Program-made: the position numbers and the translations under genes
Part shown: positions 62,483 to 64,000 of the stretch, piece after piece
Position numbering within the stretch: the stretch's first letter is position 1
Layout: the number at the start of each line of letters is the position of its first letter
The notes under the pieces: generated by a model
Database searches by the model: none
What the model saw: only the letters and a program-made list of their open reading frames with translations
What the model was told of the DNA's origin: nothing
Assembly (NCBI GenBank): GCA_003864495.1
Contig: ML133383.1
Span: 2,315,560-2,379,559, forward strand
Length of the DNA stretch: 64,000 nucleotides
From: Nemopilema nomurai
Taxonomy: Eukaryota; Cnidaria; Scyphozoa; Rhizostomeae; Rhizostomatidae
Direction: 5' to 3'

Positions 62483-64000
62483 AAGAGCAATACGTAACAC
62501 AAAGGAACTGATATCACAATGTATCCACACTTTAAATGTTATTTTTCCAGTTATTATATACTGAACTATTTGAATTTCCGCCTTGTGTTTTGCTTTGAAT
62601 CTGATGCCTGTTCTTAGGTGAAATGTTTATTGAGCGACTCACCAAAAATCACGAGCTGTCTATATCTTAACTGTTTTGGAAGTCTTGCCTTTAAATTCCA
62701 GCTAAAGAATGACAAAATTGTAGTCACGAGGAATGAATAACAGTTTCCAAACTCGTCATTTCACTTTTATGATAATAAATTTTCTGCAATAAATATTTCA
62801 ATGATATGATCGCCACCTAATTCTAAAATATATAAATATAATTGAAGCTAGAGTTTTTTACCGTCTAATGCCATCCCAACAAAAATTCAACAAACACATC
62901 ACCGAGTAAGTTTGGGCGTTGTATTTGATTGACAGCTTTCCCTTTCAGTTGTCATTTTCCTTTGATTGGCATTTCTTCTGTGTTCCCGGTTCGCGAAAGG
63001 CTTTTGAACCGATTATTCAAGAATACATGAAAGAGCAAGGTAAAAAAGTCAGAAACCAGCTTTCCGGGTATGTTTGAAAGGGTTAAAGAAACTGTATCAG
63101 CAGTAAAGGAATAATTGTCGTCCAGGAAAATTGACGGCTCCACGGCTGGGAGCCGGAGAAAGGTTTGGCTTGCTAATGAAAAATTTGTGGAAGGTCTATT
63201 AGTAATTTTATTACAAACAAAGTGATTGGAAAAAAACTTTGTTTTGGATAGGTAATGAGGAAGGTTTGGATTATGAAAATTGCAGTCAGATGAAGGTTGG
63301 AACTTTTTCTGGACTTTGGCCAAAAAGTGCAAAAAGACGGCTAAAAAAAGAATCGATTGGAATTGCAGAAAAAATTAAGAAAAGAGGGTTTGATTGAAAA
63401 GGTCAAATTAATGAGGCCTATAATTCAATCAAGGTTTTCACCAATAAAATTGTAAGGCCTGTGGAGAATAAGGAAAGAAGCACTCCGAAGTGTAAATAGT
63501 GCGGGAATGAGTCGTATCAAAGTAAGATGTGTTTTATCAAATATTTTTGAAAAACTCACATAAGGGGGTGGATGAAAACGGCATTCCAAGAGGTATGACT
63601 ACAGCACTCTCTTAGTTTATTTAAGTGGCCATGCCCCCCTCACCAAGTTAAAAAGTTTAAAACAAGTTGGTCCACTTTTAACTAGAATTGATATATTTTG
63701 GTATAATGATATATTCTACAATAACCGGCTCTACATAACTACAGTCTTCACCACAAACGATGCCCATCTAAAAAATTCCAGCATTCTGCTCAACCAGTAT
63801 GTAAAGCCGTATACCATCCATTGCACGAAGGAAAATGCTAGTCTGCGCGCAGGATAGGAAGTATAAGTGGGGGAGTTTGATTGTGTTGAAATGAGCTTAC
63901 AAGGAGGGTATCACCCCCAAAAAATGAGGGTCTAGCCCTGACAATTTTCCAAATGTGAAGAAAGCGGCTTCTACCTAAATCATCACGCGAACGGGGTTTC
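62483..64000. other. Serpin 3' region and unannotated right edge
   Basis: AATAAA occurs at 62774-62779 and 62788-62793, about 300 bp after the serpin stop, as expected for polyadenylation. From about 62800 to the end nothing is recognised. A 126-codon minus-strand ORF at 62952-63332 has no family resemblance and low-complexity composition. Confidence 0.5.

Noticed and set aside
62952..63332. 126-codon minus-strand ORF near the right edge
   Set aside because: No recognisable motif, no splice or promoter context, and low-complexity composition; kept only as a remark on the region.
1..64000. tRNA, rRNA, CRISPR or bacterial operon signals
   Set aside because: None seen; repeats present are satellites and MITE-like elements without spacer structure, and all confident genes are intron-bearing or animal-type.

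Overview
This window reads as nuclear DNA of an invertebrate animal. It is AT-rich, genes have many short exons with GT-AG introns of a few hundred bases, and there is no operon structure. Gene content (lysosomal beta-galactosidase, NEDD8-activating E1 subunit, LRRC72-like and nephrocystin-3-like proteins, an extracellular-type serpin) is metazoan. A cnidarian would fit, but the phylum cannot be fixed from this sequence alone.

Layout. 347-3540 (+) holds the 3' part of an unrecognised, probably disordered protein whose 5' end lies off the window. 3541-16630 is a 13-kb stretch without a recognised gene. It holds minisatellites, two inverted-repeat elements, an ATTGG-box cluster followed by a TATA box and a 33-codon signal-like ORF, and a run of possible microexons. 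16631-22890 (-) is a 10-exon beta-galactosidase (GLB1-like, 633 aa). 23800-24142 (-) is a possible two-exon gene for a 103-aa protein. 26223-37948 (-) is a 22-exon NAE1/APPBP1 gene (555 aa). 38359-40831 (+) is a seven-exon LRRC72-like gene, head-to-head with NAE1 across 410 bp. 41271-41678 (-) is a possible 59-aa membrane or secreted protein. 42682-59311 (-) is a 25-exon DUF4062-NACHT-TPR protein of 1,169 aa with an N-myristoylation motif, of nephrocystin-3-like type. 61226-62482 (+) is an intronless, complete serpin. The rest is intergenic.

The multi-exon models were built by hand. Each exon was required to have an AG/GT boundary, keep reading phase and give family-like protein. Total CDS lengths divide by three and end at stops. 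The genes have unrelated roles (lysosomal glycan breakdown, neddylation, cilium-linked proteins, protease inhibition). NAE1 and LRRC72 may share a promoter region, and LRRC72 and the nephrocystin-3-like gene are both cilium-associated families, but no pathway unites the window.

No wholly new system can be demonstrated here. The best leads are the small-gene candidates, the microexon chain, the structured repeats and a hAT-type MITE with an exact 8-bp target duplication inside a GLB1 intron.
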